64,000 nucleotides of DNA, from contig NZ_JACYXJ010000001.1 in NCBI RefSeq assembly GCF_014842925.1, forward strand, positions 705,486-769,485. The letters run 5' to 3'. This document shows positions 38,484 through 48,700 of this stretch, piece after piece. Numbering within the stretch: the stretch's first letter is position 1; every line of letters starts with the position of its first letter. A program made the translations under genes and the position numbers. The notes beneath the pieces were generated by a model. It worked only from the letters and a program-made list of their open reading frames with translations, did not search any database and had not been told where the DNA came from. Origin of the DNA: Roseibium polysiphoniae. Its GTDB lineage: Bacteria > Pseudomonadota > Alphaproteobacteria > Rhizobiales > Stappiaceae.

Positions 38484-41400
38484 GTGGATATAGCTCGATA
38501 CTCAATCGAAAAGCCGGTCAACACCTGGATGATCGTGCTCCTGGCGTTTCTGGGGGGGCTTTGGGGCCTCAGCACAGTCGGCCGTCTTGAAGACCCTGCC
38601 TTCACCATCAAACAGGCGCAGGTAATCACCGCCTATCCGGGCGCGACAGCGGCCGAAGTCGAGACCGAGGTGACGGAGAAGCTGGAAACGGCAATCCAGC
38701 AGATGCCTCAACTCGACAAGATTACGTCTGTCTCACAGCCCGGGCTTTCGCGGATCGAGGTGGAAATCAAGCCCACCTACGACGGCTCCGAATTGCCGCA
38801 GGTCTGGGATGAACTGCGCCGCAAGGTCAACGACGAAACCCGAAACCTTCCCGACGGGGTCCAGCCACCTCTGGTCTATGACAGCTTCGGGGACGTCTTC
38901 GGGCTCTATTACGCCTTCACCGCCGATGGTTATTCGCGCCGGGAAATCCGCCAGACCGTGAAGAAGATCCGGCGCGAACTCCTGACCGTGGAAGGCGTTG
39001 CCAAGGTCGAAATTGCAGGGGAACCTGAGGACAATATCTATCTGAACATCTCGCAGGAGAAGATGGCCGGCCTCGGCATCTCCTTAACCGATGTTGCAGA
39101 TGTGCTGTCCGCGGAAAACGCCATTCAGACCAATGGCTCGGGACTTTCCGGCGACAAGCGCATCCAGCTGATGACAGCGTCTGCCTTTGACGAATATGGC
39201 AGCATCCGAGACCTCACCGTCGGCAAGCCGGGCTCGACTGCGATGATCCGCCTGTCTGATTTCTCGACGCTTGAGCTGGGCGAGCCTGAAGAGCCGAGCC
39301 TTCTGATCCATCATGACGGTCAGGAAGCAGTAACGCTCGGCGTTTCACAGATCGATGGCACCAACATTGTCGACGTGGGTGCGCGGGTGATGGCAAAACT
39401 TGCCGAGATCGAGGGCAATCTGCCGCTCGGCATGGAAATCCAGCCCATCTATCAGCAGAACGTCATTGTCGATGAATCCGTCAACGGCTTTATCGTCAAT
39501 CTGGGCATGTCGGTTGTCATCGTGATCGGTGTGCTCTGTCTCTTCATGGGCTGGCGCGCAAGCCTCGTCGTCGGGACGGTTCTGTTGCTGACTGTGATGG
39601 CAACCGTCCTGTTCATGCGCATCTTCACCATCGAGATGGAGCGGATCTCGCTCGGGGCGCTGATCATCGCCATGGGCATGCTGGTCGACAACGCCATCGT
39701 GGTGGCCGAAGGCATGATGATCAACATGCAGCGCGGGCAGAAGGCAATTCCGGCGGCAAGTCAGGTGGTGAACCAGACGAAATGGCCGCTCCTTGGCGCG
39801 ACGGTCATCGGGATCATGGCCTTTTCCGGCATCGGCCTTTCACCTGATGCGACGGGTGAATTCCTGTTCTCGCTCTTTGCGGTCATCGGCATCTCGCTGC
39901 TGCTGTCCTGGGTCTTCGCGGTCACGGTGACGCCGCTCTTCGGGAAGTATTTTTTCCGCACCACCGAAGCTGGACCGGAGCACGATCCCTATAAGGGCAT
40001 CCTCTACAGGCTCTACCGGGGGCTCCTGGTCGGATCGCTTCATGCCAGACTGCTGACCGTCGCGATCCTGATCGGGGTGACCGTGGCCTGCGTGATCAGT
40101 TTCGGCAGCGTGAAACAGGCCTTCTTCCCCGACAGCAACACGCCGATCTTCTATGTGCATTATTGGGCGCCACAGGGCACGGACATCCGCGCGACCGAAC
40201 GTGACCTGAAGGCCATGGAAGCTGTTGTCCTGGCTGACGACCGCGTGGAGACGGTCACGACCTACGCCGGAGGCGGTGCAACGAGGTTCATGCTGACCTA
40301 TTCACCGGAATCGGCCAATCCCTCCTACGGCCACATGATCATCCGCACGAAAAGCCGTGACGACATCGATCTGCTGGCCATTGAATTGCGCGAACGCTTC
40401 TATGCCGACTTCCCGGCGGCCCAGATCATGACCAAACGGCTTGTCTTCGGCCCCGGCACGGGATCGAAGATCGAAGCGCGGTTCTCAGGCCCGGATGCGG
40501 ATGTGCTCAAGGCGCTCGGGGATGAGGCTCAGGCCATTTTCATGAAGCCTGACAACAAACTGGGGGATGTGCGCACGGACTGGCGTCAGCGCGAGCTGGT
40601 GCTTCGCCCCTTGTTTGACGAAGATCGCGCGCGGATTGCCGGTATCACACGGCAGGATCTGTCCCAGTCCCTGAAGTTTGCGACCGACGGCGTGCAGGCC
40701 GGTGGCTATCGCGACGGGGATGAGACCATCCCGATCATCGTGCGCAAGGAGCGTCAGGACGGTGTTTCCGCCACCGAGACGATCTACGACACCCTGGTCT
40801 GGAGCTCCAGTCAGAGCCGCTATGTGCCTGTGGATCAGGTCGTGTCCGAATTCGTCATGGAGCCACAGGACACGTTGATCCACCGGCTCGACCGCGTCCG
40901 GACACTGACGGTCAAGGCGGAAACAACAGGTACGGAAACCGCGGCATCTGCTCTGGCCCGCGTGCGGCCGCAGATCGAAGCCATGCAGCTTCCTGCCGGT
41001 TATGCGCTGGAGTGGGGCGGGGAATACGAAAGCACCAATGATGCGCAGGCATCGCTTGGGGCGCAGCTGCCGCTCGGTTTCCTGATCATGTTGATCATTT
41101 CGATCCTCCTGTTCGGATCGGTGCGCCAACCGCTGATCATCTGGCTGATGGTGCCCATGTCGATCAACGGCGTTGCACTGGCCTTGCTTGGAACGGACAC
41201 GGCCTTTGGCTTTATGTCGCTGCTCGGCTTCCTGTCCCTCTCGGGCATGCTGATCAAGAATGCCATCGTCCTGCTTGAGGAAATTGACCTTCTGATCAGT
41301 GAGGGCCGGGAAAAATACACGGCGATCGTCGATGCCAGCGTGTCGCGTATGCGCCCGGTCATGCTGGCGGCGATCACCACCATCCTCGGCATGGCACCAC

Positions 41401-41570
41401 TGCTCTACGACGCGTTCTTCCGCGGCATGGCCGTGACTATCATGGGCGGCCTGGCCTTCGCCACGGTTCTGACCCTGATTGCGACACCGGTGCTCTACGC
41501 CTTGTTCTTCCGGGTCCGCCCGCCGAAGAAGGACAAGAAGGTCGCTACGGCGGAAACGGCGCAAGCCTGA
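38484..41570 (+). CDS. RND-type multidrug efflux permease
   Basis: A 1028-residue inner-membrane pump with the typical two-fold repeat of a large periplasmic loop and six membrane helices each. It starts at a GTG (MDIARYSIEKPVNTWMIVLLAFLGGLWG). In helix 4 the motif reads GMLVDNAIVVAEGM: the first Asp of the AcrB Asp-Asp proton relay is kept, the second is Asn, as in several RND subgroups. Substrates are unknown. The operon is tetR-adaptor-permease; an outer-membrane factor must come from elsewhere. Confidence 0.93.
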   Translation: MDIARYSIEKPVNTWMIVLLAFLGGLWGLSTVGRLEDPAFTIKQAQVITAYPGATAAEVETEVTEKLETAIQQMPQLDKITSVSQPGLSRIEVEIKPTYDGSELPQVWDELRRKVNDETRNLPDGVQPPLVYDSFGDVFGLYYAFTADGYSRREIRQTVKKIRRELLTVEGVAKVEIAGEPEDNIYLNISQEKMAGLGISLTDVADVLSAENAIQTNGSGLSGDKRIQLMTASAFDEYGSIRDLTVGKPGSTAMIRLSDFSTLELGEPEEPSLLIHHDGQEAVTLGVSQIDGTNIVDVGARVMAKLAEIEGNLPLGMEIQPIYQQNVIVDESVNGFIVNLGMSVVIVIGVLCLFMGWRASLVVGTVLLLTVMATVLFMRIFTIEMERISLGALIIAMGMLVDNAIVVAEGMMINMQRGQKAIPAASQVVNQTKWPLLGATVIGIMAFSGIGLSPDATGEFLFSLFAVIGISLLLSWVFAVTVTPLFGKYFFRTTEAGPEHDPYKGILYRLYRGLLVGSLHARLLTVAILIGVTVACVISFGSVKQAFFPDSNTPIFYVHYWAPQGTDIRATERDLKAMEAVVLADDRVETVTTYAGGGATRFMLTYSPESANPSYGHMIIRTKSRDDIDLLAIELRERFYADFPAAQIMTKRLVFGPGTGSKIEARFSGPDADVLKALGDEAQAIFMKPDNKLGDVRTDWRQRELVLRPLFDEDRARIAGITRQDLSQSLKFATDGVQAGGYRDGDETIPIIVRKERQDGVSATETIYDTLVWSSSQSRYVPVDQVVSEFVMEPQDTLIHRLDRVRTLTVKAETTGTETAASALARVRPQIEAMQLPAGYALEWGGEYESTNDAQASLGAQLPLGFLIMLIISILLFGSVRQPLIIWLMVPMSINGVALALLGTDTAFGFMSLLGFLSLSGMLIKNAIVLLEEIDLLISEGREKYTAIVDASVSRMRPVMLAAITTILGMAPLLYDAFFRGMAVTIMGGLAFATVLTLIATPVLYALFFRVRPPKKDKKVATAETAQA

Positions 41571-41591
41571 GTGATCTGCAAATGAATATGC

Positions 41592-41619
41592 AAAAGGCGG
41601 CCTCTAAGGCCGCCTTTTT
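41592..41619. terminator. terminator after the RND operon
   Basis: AAAAGGCGGCC-TCTAA-GGCCGCCTTTTT, a near-perfect stem with T runs on both strands, between convergent genes. Confidence 0.92.
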
Positions 41620-41644
41620 ATTTGGTTCGAACCGTTTTTGAAGG

Positions 41645-42199
41645 TCAGCGAGCCGACCAGACCACGGGATAGTCCTGCGGTGGCGCGTAGTCGCCCGAGC
41701 ATTCCGGTTTTTCTCTACGTTCAACCAGAGTGTAGGCCGTGCCATCTTCGTTCAGTTCATGGATGTCGAACACGCCGCAATTGGCATCCGGTCCGTAGAA
41801 AGAGCTGGTTTGAACGACAAGCCCATTCTTCAGGACTTCCGGGTTGATGGCCGAGGGGTAGGTTTCAGCGCCACTCCCTGGTTCAACGGCAAATGCGAAC
41901 AGTGTAACGCTGCTGTCCGGCTCGAGCCGCGCCAGGTAGGATTCAATGTTCACGTCGCCGTTCTGACAGGGCACCACATAGAGCGTCGCGCCGTCGGCAA
42001 GGTCCAGCTTTTGAAAACCGAAGGCGGGAACGGCGTCATCCAGATAGCAGTCCAGCTGCTCGGTCCCAATCGCAGCGATGGCTGCGGGGAGGTTGGAAAC
42101 GTCATAACCGCCGTCCTGGGCGTGAGCCGCCGAGATCAGACTTGCCGACATACACATGGCACCGGCAAGAGCCGAGCAGGCGGATCGCAAAGTGTTCAT
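41645..42199 (-). CDS. small secreted protein, possibly DUF1176-related
   Basis: A 184-residue protein with a clear signal peptide (MNTLRSACSALAGAMCMSAS..., cut near AHA-QDG). Five Cys are spread through the mature part. The C-terminal YTLVERREKPECSGDYAPPQDYPVVW recalls the end of DUF1176 proteins, but it is about half their length; this link is weak. Its function is unknown. Confidence 0.68.
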   Translation of the reverse strand: MNTLRSACSALAGAMCMSASLISAAHAQDGGYDVSNLPAAIAAIGTEQLDCYLDDAVPAFGFQKLDLADGATLYVVPCQNGDVNIESYLARLEPDSSVTLFAFAVEPGSGAETYPSAINPEVLKNGLVVQTSSFYGPDANCGVFDIHELNEDGTAYTLVERREKPECSGDYAPPQDYPVVWSAR

Positions 42200-42262
42200 G
42201 AAATCAAGTCTCCAGGTGATCGGCAGGCCATGGTCTGACCGATGTAAAAGGAAAGAAAATGA

Positions 42263-42757
42263 TCAGCCTTGCGCGACCAAATAAGCCTCGTCGAACCAGA
42301 CCTCTTCCAGATTGTCTCCCGGACCAATGCGGTCGACGACGGCAAAGAGGCCAGGTTCTGACAAGGGCGTCAGGACGCCGTGCCAGGTTCCCTTGTGGAA
42401 ATTGATGCCCTGGCCGGGCGCGGTCATGAAGGCACGGGGTTCTCCCGGCTTTCCGTTCTCGTCAGGGCACACGATGACCAGAAACGACTCATGGGTCATG
42501 GGCAAAAAGGCCTGGCTGCCCAGAGGATGCCGCTCGACCATCTCCAGACGATAGGGCAGGGTGCGCCTGTCCGACTTGAACAGGCTTATTCCAGCCTTTG
42601 CCCCGTCACCTGACAGATCGATGTCGACCAGATCGTGATAGCGTCCACAAAGCCCTTGATTGATGACCTTGTCCGGCTCGCCCGTCGCTTCAAGGACGTC
42701 TCCGAAAGGGGAAAAGGCCTCTCGTGTCAGGCTTTCAATGGTGATTGTCCTGGACAT
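42263..42757 (-). CDS. allA: ureidoglycolate lyase
   Basis: A 164-residue cupin-like enzyme: ESLTREAFSPFGDVLEATGEP at the start, then RTLPYRLEMVERHPLGSQAFLPM and GTWHGVLTPL, the AllA pattern. It splits ureidoglycolate to glyoxylate and urea. The ATG at 42757 (MSRTIT) is preferred to a TTG two codons earlier. It lies 7 bp after the ureidoglycine aminohydrolase gene, forming the end of an allantoin/ureide route. Confidence 0.9.
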   Translation of the reverse strand: MSRTITIESLTREAFSPFGDVLEATGEPDKVINQGLCGRYHDLVDIDLSGDGAKAGISLFKSDRRTLPYRLEMVERHPLGSQAFLPMTHESFLVIVCPDENGKPGEPRAFMTAPGQGINFHKGTWHGVLTPLSEPGLFAVVDRIGPGDNLEEVWFDEAYLVAQG

Positions 42758-42764
42758 GATCAAC

Positions 42765-43586
42765 TCACCGCAGCTTCATGTGGCGGTTGACGTCCTTGTA
42801 GAGCAGATAGCGGAATTTTCCCGGCCCGCCCGCATAACAGGCCTGTGGGCAGAAGGCGCGCAGCCACATGTAGTCACCGGCTTCCACTTCGACCCAATCC
42901 TGGTTGAGCCGGTAGACCGCCTTGCCTTCCAGCACATAGAGCCCGTGTTCCATCACATGCGTTTCCAGAAACGGAATGACGGCACCGGGTTCAAAGGTGA
43001 CAATGGTCACATGCATGTCGTGGCGAAGGTCTTGCGGGTCGACAAAGCGGCTCGTGGCCCATTTGCCTTCCGTTCCGGCCATGGCCGTTGGCGTGACGTC
43101 CTTTTCATTGGTGACGAAAGCCGTCGGCGTGTCGAGGCCTTCGACCTTCTCATAGGCCTTGCGGATCCAGTGAAACTTGACCGGAGCGTCGCTCTCGTTC
43201 AGCAGCTGCCAGTCGGTGGCAGGGGGGATATAGGCGTAACCGCCTTCCTCCATCTGGAACACCTTGCCGAACAGGGTCAGGCTCAAGCTTCCCTCGACAA
43301 CGAAAAGAACGCCTTCGGCCTCCGGATCCGTCTCCGGCTTCTGGCTGCCGCCGCCGGGCTGCACTTCCATGATGTATTGCGAAAAGGTCTCGGCAAAGCC
43401 GGACAAGGGTCGTGAAATCACCCACAGGCGCGTCTTGTCCCAAAACGGGAGAAAGCTTGTCGTGATGTCGCGCAAGGTCCCCTTGGGGATCACTGCATAG
43501 GCTTCGGTGAACATGGCGCGGTCGGTGAGAAGCTGCGTTTGGGGCGGATGGCCGCCGGGGGGCGCATAATAGGAGCTGTTGCTCAT
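42765..43586 (-). CDS. allE: (S)-ureidoglycine aminohydrolase
   Basis: A 273-residue bicupin. It starts MSNSSYYAPPGGHPPQTQLL, a family hallmark, with RAMFTEAYAVIPKGTLRDITTSFLPFW and two cupin barrels (about 60-150 and 185-260). The C-terminal HVMEHGLYVLEGKAVYRLNQDWVEVEAGDYMWLRAFCPQACYAGG carries Mn-binding residues. It releases ammonia from ureidoglycine to make ureidoglycolate, the AllA substrate. The start at 43586 is chosen over a longer reading with no homology-like character. Confidence 0.9.
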   Translation of the reverse strand: MSNSSYYAPPGGHPPQTQLLTDRAMFTEAYAVIPKGTLRDITTSFLPFWDKTRLWVISRPLSGFAETFSQYIMEVQPGGGSQKPETDPEAEGVLFVVEGSLSLTLFGKVFQMEEGGYAYIPPATDWQLLNESDAPVKFHWIRKAYEKVEGLDTPTAFVTNEKDVTPTAMAGTEGKWATSRFVDPQDLRHDMHVTIVTFEPGAVIPFLETHVMEHGLYVLEGKAVYRLNQDWVEVEAGDYMWLRAFCPQACYAGGPGKFRYLLYKDVNRHMKLR

Positions 43587-43783
43587 TCCAAGTCCTTGCA
43601 ACTGGAAACGCATGCCGGACCGGGCGCTGCAGCCCTGGGTCAGCTTGCGAATTGATGTGATCCGGCAAGATATTACGGAGGCGAGGGCGGCGCGTCCAAG
43701 CTTTTGTGCTGCTGCCAAAGAAGGGGACCCTCGTCTGTTTATACAGGCTGGAAAAAGAGGCCATTCACTGCCATTTTGGTTTC

Positions 43784-44371
43784 ATGTCGCAAGAACGTTT
43801 CACCTCCTTTCCCCTGCAAAGCGCCCGCGTGCATGAAGTTTGCGGCCCTTCCGCCTTGAGCTTTGCCGCCATCGCGCTGTCTGCCGCGCAAGGGTCTGCC
43901 TTATGGGTGAGCAAGAACTGGTCGCGGGAAGAGCTTTATCCTGTGGGGCTGTCCTCTTTGCTGGATCCCACACATCTTCTTCTGGCGCGGCCGGGCAGCC
44001 AGGCCGATGGTCTTGCCGTTGCCGAAGAAGCGCTCCGGAATGAGGCGCTTTCATTTGTCGTGATCGAAATCATCCAGCCACTGGACCTGCGCGAAGGCCG
44101 GAGGCTGCAACTGGCGGCCAGGGCAGGGAACACGACAGGGCTTTGCATTATCCCTGAGGGCATGGGCTCCAACGCAGCCGAGACCCGTTGGCACGTATCG
44201 CCGGTGTTTGATCCCGAGAGAGAAGACTCGACTCTTATGCATTGGAGTATTATTAAGAACAAAAAGGGAACAAACGGAGCCTGGAATGTTCGGTGGGATC
44301 CGCAAACGCGTCGTCTCCATGTGGTTTCCCCGGTTGGCGAGCGACCGGGTTCTAAGGGCGCGTCCGGTTGA
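43784..44371 (+). CDS. imuA: ImuA-like mutagenesis protein
   Basis: A 195-residue RecA-related protein with degenerate ATPase motifs: VHEVCGPSALSFAAIALSAAQGSALWVSK, then LDPTHLLLARPGSQADGLAVAEEALRNEALSFVVIEI. It is the first gene of the imuA-imuB-dnaE2 cassette used for translesion synthesis after DNA damage. The chosen ATG is at 43784. Its end overlaps imuB by 86 bp. No canonical alphaproteobacterial LexA box was found before its start, but one lies inside its 3' end. Confidence 0.8.
   Translation: MSQERFTSFPLQSARVHEVCGPSALSFAAIALSAAQGSALWVSKNWSREELYPVGLSSLLDPTHLLLARPGSQADGLAVAEEALRNEALSFVVIEIIQPLDLREGRRLQLAARAGNTTGLCIIPEGMGSNAAETRWHVSPVFDPEREDSTLMHWSIIKNKKGTNGAWNVRWDPQTRRLHVVSPVGERPGSKGASG
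44257..44271. promoter_or_regulatory. putative LexA box inside the end of imuA
   Basis: GAAC-AAAAAGG-GAAC matches the direct-repeat LexA site of alphaproteobacteria (GTTC-N7-GTTC on the other strand). It ends 14 bp before the imuB ATG and lies within imuA coding sequence. A TATTAT hexamer at 44248-44253 could be a -10 element overlapping it. Confidence 0.6.
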
Positions 44372-45764
44372 TGGCCCTTTCGCGCTGACACTCAACACCA
44401 AGAACGCCAACCGGCTGTACTGCCTGAATGCAAAAGCCGAGCGGCAGGGGCTGTATCGGGGCATGTCCTATTCCGACGCCCGTGCCTTTTGCCCCGAGTT
44501 GCAGAGCAGGCCCGCCGACCCGGCGGCCGACATGCGTTTTCTTCAGGCCCTGCAGCGATGGGCCCTGCGCTATTGCCCTTGGGTTGGGATCGACGGCACT
44601 GACGGTCTTAATCTCGACATCACTGGCTCCGCGCATCTGTTTTCGGGTGAAGCGCCGATGCTGGCCGACATGCGCCAGAGGCTTATGCGGGCCGGCGTGT
44701 CTGTCCGTCTTGGGTTGGCCGACAGCCGCGGAGCTGCCTGGGCGCTGGCCCATCACGGCGAAGGCGTATGCGAGCCGGGAAGGCCATTGGAGACGCTTGG
44801 CGCGCTTCCCGTGACGGCGTTACGTCTGGAACCGGAACTGGTCACGGGGCTTCAGCGTCTGGGTCTGCGGACCATTTCCGATCTTGAGACCACGGATCGG
44901 GCTCCTCTGGCCCGCCGTTTCGGCCTCACCCTGCTCCGCCGTCTTGACCAGGCCCTCGGGCGCCAGAATGAGGAGATTTCACCTCTTTCAGATCCTCCTC
45001 ATTATGGCGTGCGCATGACGATGCCCGAGCCGATCGGGCTGGTTGATGACGTGATGGGTGTGACGGCGCGGTTGCTCGACCGGCTTTGCGGCAAGCTGCA
45101 GGAAAATGGCGCTGGCGCGCGCATCCTTTGTCTGACCCTGAGCCGGGTTGACCAGGAGGCGCGGACGGTCGAATTGCGCCTGGCGCGCCCATTGCGTGAT
45201 GCCCAGCGTATCCTGCCCCTGTTCGCGCGCGGGGTTGCAGATGTCGACGCGGGCTACGGCATCGACCGGATACGCCTGGAGGCGGTTGAAGTCTTGCCCT
45301 TGCCGCCCGAGCAGGTCAGCCATGTCGCAAGCGTGTGCAAGGACCAGCTCGATGATCTCATGACCCGGATCGGCACAAGGATCGGTTTGGAGAACATTCA
45401 ACGGTTTCAGCCGGTCGACAGTCATGTGCCTGAACGGGCTTTCTCCGTTGTTCCTGCTGCTTTCAGCGAGCCCAGAGGCGGTTGGACGAGCTTTCGTCCA
45501 CGGCCGATCCGCATGTTTCCGCCCGAACCGATCATGGGGCAAGGCAATCGCCCGCCCGAGCGATTTCGCTGGCGGCGCATGTCCTTCACCACGGCACGGG
45601 CCACGGGACCTGAACGGATTGCTGCCGAGTGGTGGCTGGAGGACGACAATTGGCGCTCCGGCGTCCGCGACTATTGGAAAGTCAACACAAGGCAGGGCCA
45701 TCGCCTCTGGCTCTTCCACACTCCGCAAAGCCCCGGCTGGTTCGTGCAAGGGGAATTTGCATGA
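44286..45764 (+). CDS. imuB: ImuB, inactive Y-family polymerase
   Basis: A 492-residue Y-family relative. MWFPRLASDRVLRARP opens the fold, followed by RGMSYSDARAFCPELQSRPADPAADMRFLQALQRWALRYCPWVGIDGTDGLNLDITGSAHLF. The acidic catalytic residues of true Y polymerases are not in their usual context, as expected for ImuB, which acts as a clamp-binding hub. Its stop overlaps the dnaE2 start by 3 bases. Confidence 0.9.
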   Translation: MFGGIRKRVVSMWFPRLASDRVLRARPVDGPFALTLNTKNANRLYCLNAKAERQGLYRGMSYSDARAFCPELQSRPADPAADMRFLQALQRWALRYCPWVGIDGTDGLNLDITGSAHLFSGEAPMLADMRQRLMRAGVSVRLGLADSRGAAWALAHHGEGVCEPGRPLETLGALPVTALRLEPELVTGLQRLGLRTISDLETTDRAPLARRFGLTLLRRLDQALGRQNEEISPLSDPPHYGVRMTMPEPIGLVDDVMGVTARLLDRLCGKLQENGAGARILCLTLSRVDQEARTVELRLARPLRDAQRILPLFARGVADVDAGYGIDRIRLEAVEVLPLPPEQVSHVASVCKDQLDDLMTRIGTRIGLENIQRFQPVDSHVPERAFSVVPAAFSEPRGGWTSFRPRPIRMFPPEPIMGQGNRPPERFRWRRMSFTTARATGPERIAAEWWLEDDNWRSGVRDYWKVNTRQGHRLWLFHTPQSPGWFVQGEFA

Positions 45765-48700
45765 CCCTCCATTGCGGCTCGGATCTTCAAAACTTCGGAG
45801 GGTTTTCGCAAGGATACGCGGAGCTTTGCGTGACGTCGAATTTCACCTTTCTCACCGGAGCCTCTCATCCTGAAGAGCTGGTTCTGCGCGCGGCCGAACT
45901 CGGTCTTGAGGCCATCGCCATCACCGACCGCAACACGCTGGCCGGGGTGGTTCGGGCCTATTCAGCCTTGAAAACCCTCCGAAAGGAAGCTGAAGAGGCG
46001 CTGCGCATTCGCTCAACTCATCAGCTCGATCACAGTTCCCGACAGGAAGCAGGGGTGTCCATCTACTTGCAGCGGCCTGACACTGTACAGCTGCCGAAGC
46101 TGATCGTCGGGACCCGTCTGGTGCTGCGTGATAGTCCGGTCGAATGGCTCGCCTTGCCCACGGACAGGGCGGCCTATCACCGGCTTGCGCGCTTGCTTAC
46201 CCTTGGCAAGCAACGGGCGGAGAAAGCCGAATGCCATCTTGATCTTGCCGATCTTGAACAGGGCTGCCGGGGCATGATCCTGATCGCTTTGCCGCCGCGT
46301 GATCTGTCCGCCGCCTGCGAACCTGTTCAAAGGCTGCACCGCCGGTTTCCCGGTCATGTCTTCCTTGGCGCAGCACCCCGTTATGACGGCTCGGACCGGA
46401 TCTGGTTCGATGCCTGTGCCATGCTGGCCCTCAAGACCTCGGCGCCCATGGTGGCGGTCGGTGATGTGCTCATGCACCGTGGGTCCCGGCGGCAGCTTGC
46501 CGACGTCCTGACCTGCATGCGCGAGGGGCTTACCATCGACGGGATCGGCACCCGTGCGCTTCCCAATGCGGAGCGCCGGCTCAAGGGTGAGCCGGATATG
46601 GCCCGGCTTTACAGCTCTCATCCGGCCGCGCTGCGACGAACGCTCGAGATCGCGGCCCGGTGCAGCTTTGACCTGTCCCAGCTCAGCTATGAGTACCCCG
46701 ACGAGATATCGAAGGGAGAAGCTCCTCAGGAGCGCCTTGAAAGGCTGGTGCGCGAGGGTATTGGGCGCCGCTATCCGGACGGGGCCTCGAAACGGGTGTA
46801 TGAGCTCGTCGACAAGGAGCTCGCCCTGGTCGGGGAGCTTGGCTATGCGGCCTATTTTCTGACCGTGCACGATATTGTTGCGGAGGCGCGCGCGCGGGGA
46901 ATTCTCTGCCAGGGGCGGGGCTCGGCCGCCAACTCGATCCTGTGTTATCTGCTTGCGATCACCGATGTGTCCCCGGACATGATCGGCATGGTGTTCGAGC
47001 GTTTCATCTCGCGCCATCGCGGCGAACCGCCGGATATCGACGTGGATTTCGAGCATGAGCGACGCGAGGAAGTCATCCAGTGGATTTACGAAAAATACGG
47101 GCGCCATCGTGCCGGGCTTTGCGCCACCGTAATCCACTTCCGCACCCGGGCCGCGATCCGCGAGGTCGGCAAGGTCATGGGGCTCAGCCAGGATGTGACC
47201 GCCAGTCTGTCCGGCCAGATCTGGGGGCAGTCCAACAAGGGCGCCGATCCGGAACAGGCACGCCAGCTCGGCCTGGACCTGGAAAACCGCCGTCTTGCCC
47301 AGACCATTCACCTCATCGGCGAGATCATCGGCTTTCCCCGACATCTGAGCCAGCATGTCGGCGGCTTCATCATCACCCGCGGCCGTCTTGACGAGCTCTG
47401 CCCCATCGAGAACGCGGCCATGGAAGGCCGGACAGTGATCGAATGGGACAAGGACGACATCGATGCCTTGGGAATTTTGAAGATCGACGTCCTGTCTCTG
47501 GGCATGCTGACCTGTCTGCGCAAGAGTTTCGAGCTTCTGGCGAGCCACGAGAAGATGGATTTTACACTCGCCACAGTGCCCCAGGAGGACAAGGCGACCT
47601 ACGACATGCTGTGCAAGGCCGATGCGGTGGGGGTTTTCCAGGTCGAAAGCCGGGCGCAGATGAACTTCTTGCCGCGTATGAAGCCGCGAACGTTTTACGA
47701 CCTCGTCATCGAGGTGGCGATCGTCCGGCCCGGTCCCATTCAGGGTGGTATGGTCAAGCCTTATATCAGGCGGCGGCAGGGATTTGAGAAACCGGAACCT
47801 TTCGGTCCAGCGCTAGCGGAGGTCACCCACAAGACCCTCGGTGTGCCCTTGTTTCAGGAGCAGGCCATGCAGATCGCCGTGGTCGGGGCCGGCTATAGCG
47901 CCGAGGAGGCGGACCAGCTCCGCCGCTCTCTGGCTTCCTTTCGGCGCATGGGGACGATTGCCCATCACCGGGATCGTTTCGTCAAGGGCATGCTGGCAAA
48001 CGGCTATTCCCGGGAGGTTGCAGAGGCCTGCTTTTCCCAGATTGAGGGCTTCGCCGATTATGGCTTTCCTGAAAGCCATGCCGCGGCCTTCGCCATGCTG
48101 ACCTATGTGTCTTCCTGGCTCAAATGCCGCCATCCCGCGATTTTTGCCTGCGCGCTTTTGAATTCCCAGCCGATGGGCTTTTACGCCCCGGCCCAGATCG
48201 TGCGGGATGTTCGCGAGCACGGCGTGGAAGTTCGGCCCATCTGCGTGAACAGCAGCGTATGGGACAACACGCTTGAGCGTCGCGCCGATGGAACATGGGC
48301 CTTGCGGCTCGGCTTCAGGCAGATCAAGGGTTTTCGGGAAGAAGACGCAGGCTGGATCGTGGCGGCGCGGGGCAACGGCTATCCCGATCCTGAAAGCCTC
48401 TGGTTGAGGGCAGGGGTGCTGCCCTCCGTGCTGGAACGGCTTGCAGAGGCGGATGCTTTTATCGGGATGGGGCTCACACGCCGGGATGCGCTTTGGCAGG
48501 TGCGGGCGATCCGTGCGCCAAAGCCGCTGCCGCTCTTCTCCGACCCGCTGGATGGAGAAGGAATTCGCGAACCCAAGGTAGAGCTGCCGGCCATGCACCT
48601 GGGGGAGGAGGTGGTCGAGGATTATGTGGCCATGCGGCTCACGCTGCGGGCTCATCCGATGGAGCTTCTGCGTCCCGCCATTTCTGGCCTTACACCCCAC

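Noticed and set aside
43735..43746. CTGTTTATACAG before imuA resembles an E. coli LexA box
   Set aside because: The spacing is four bases instead of eight and alphaproteobacterial LexA uses GTTC-N7-GTTC.
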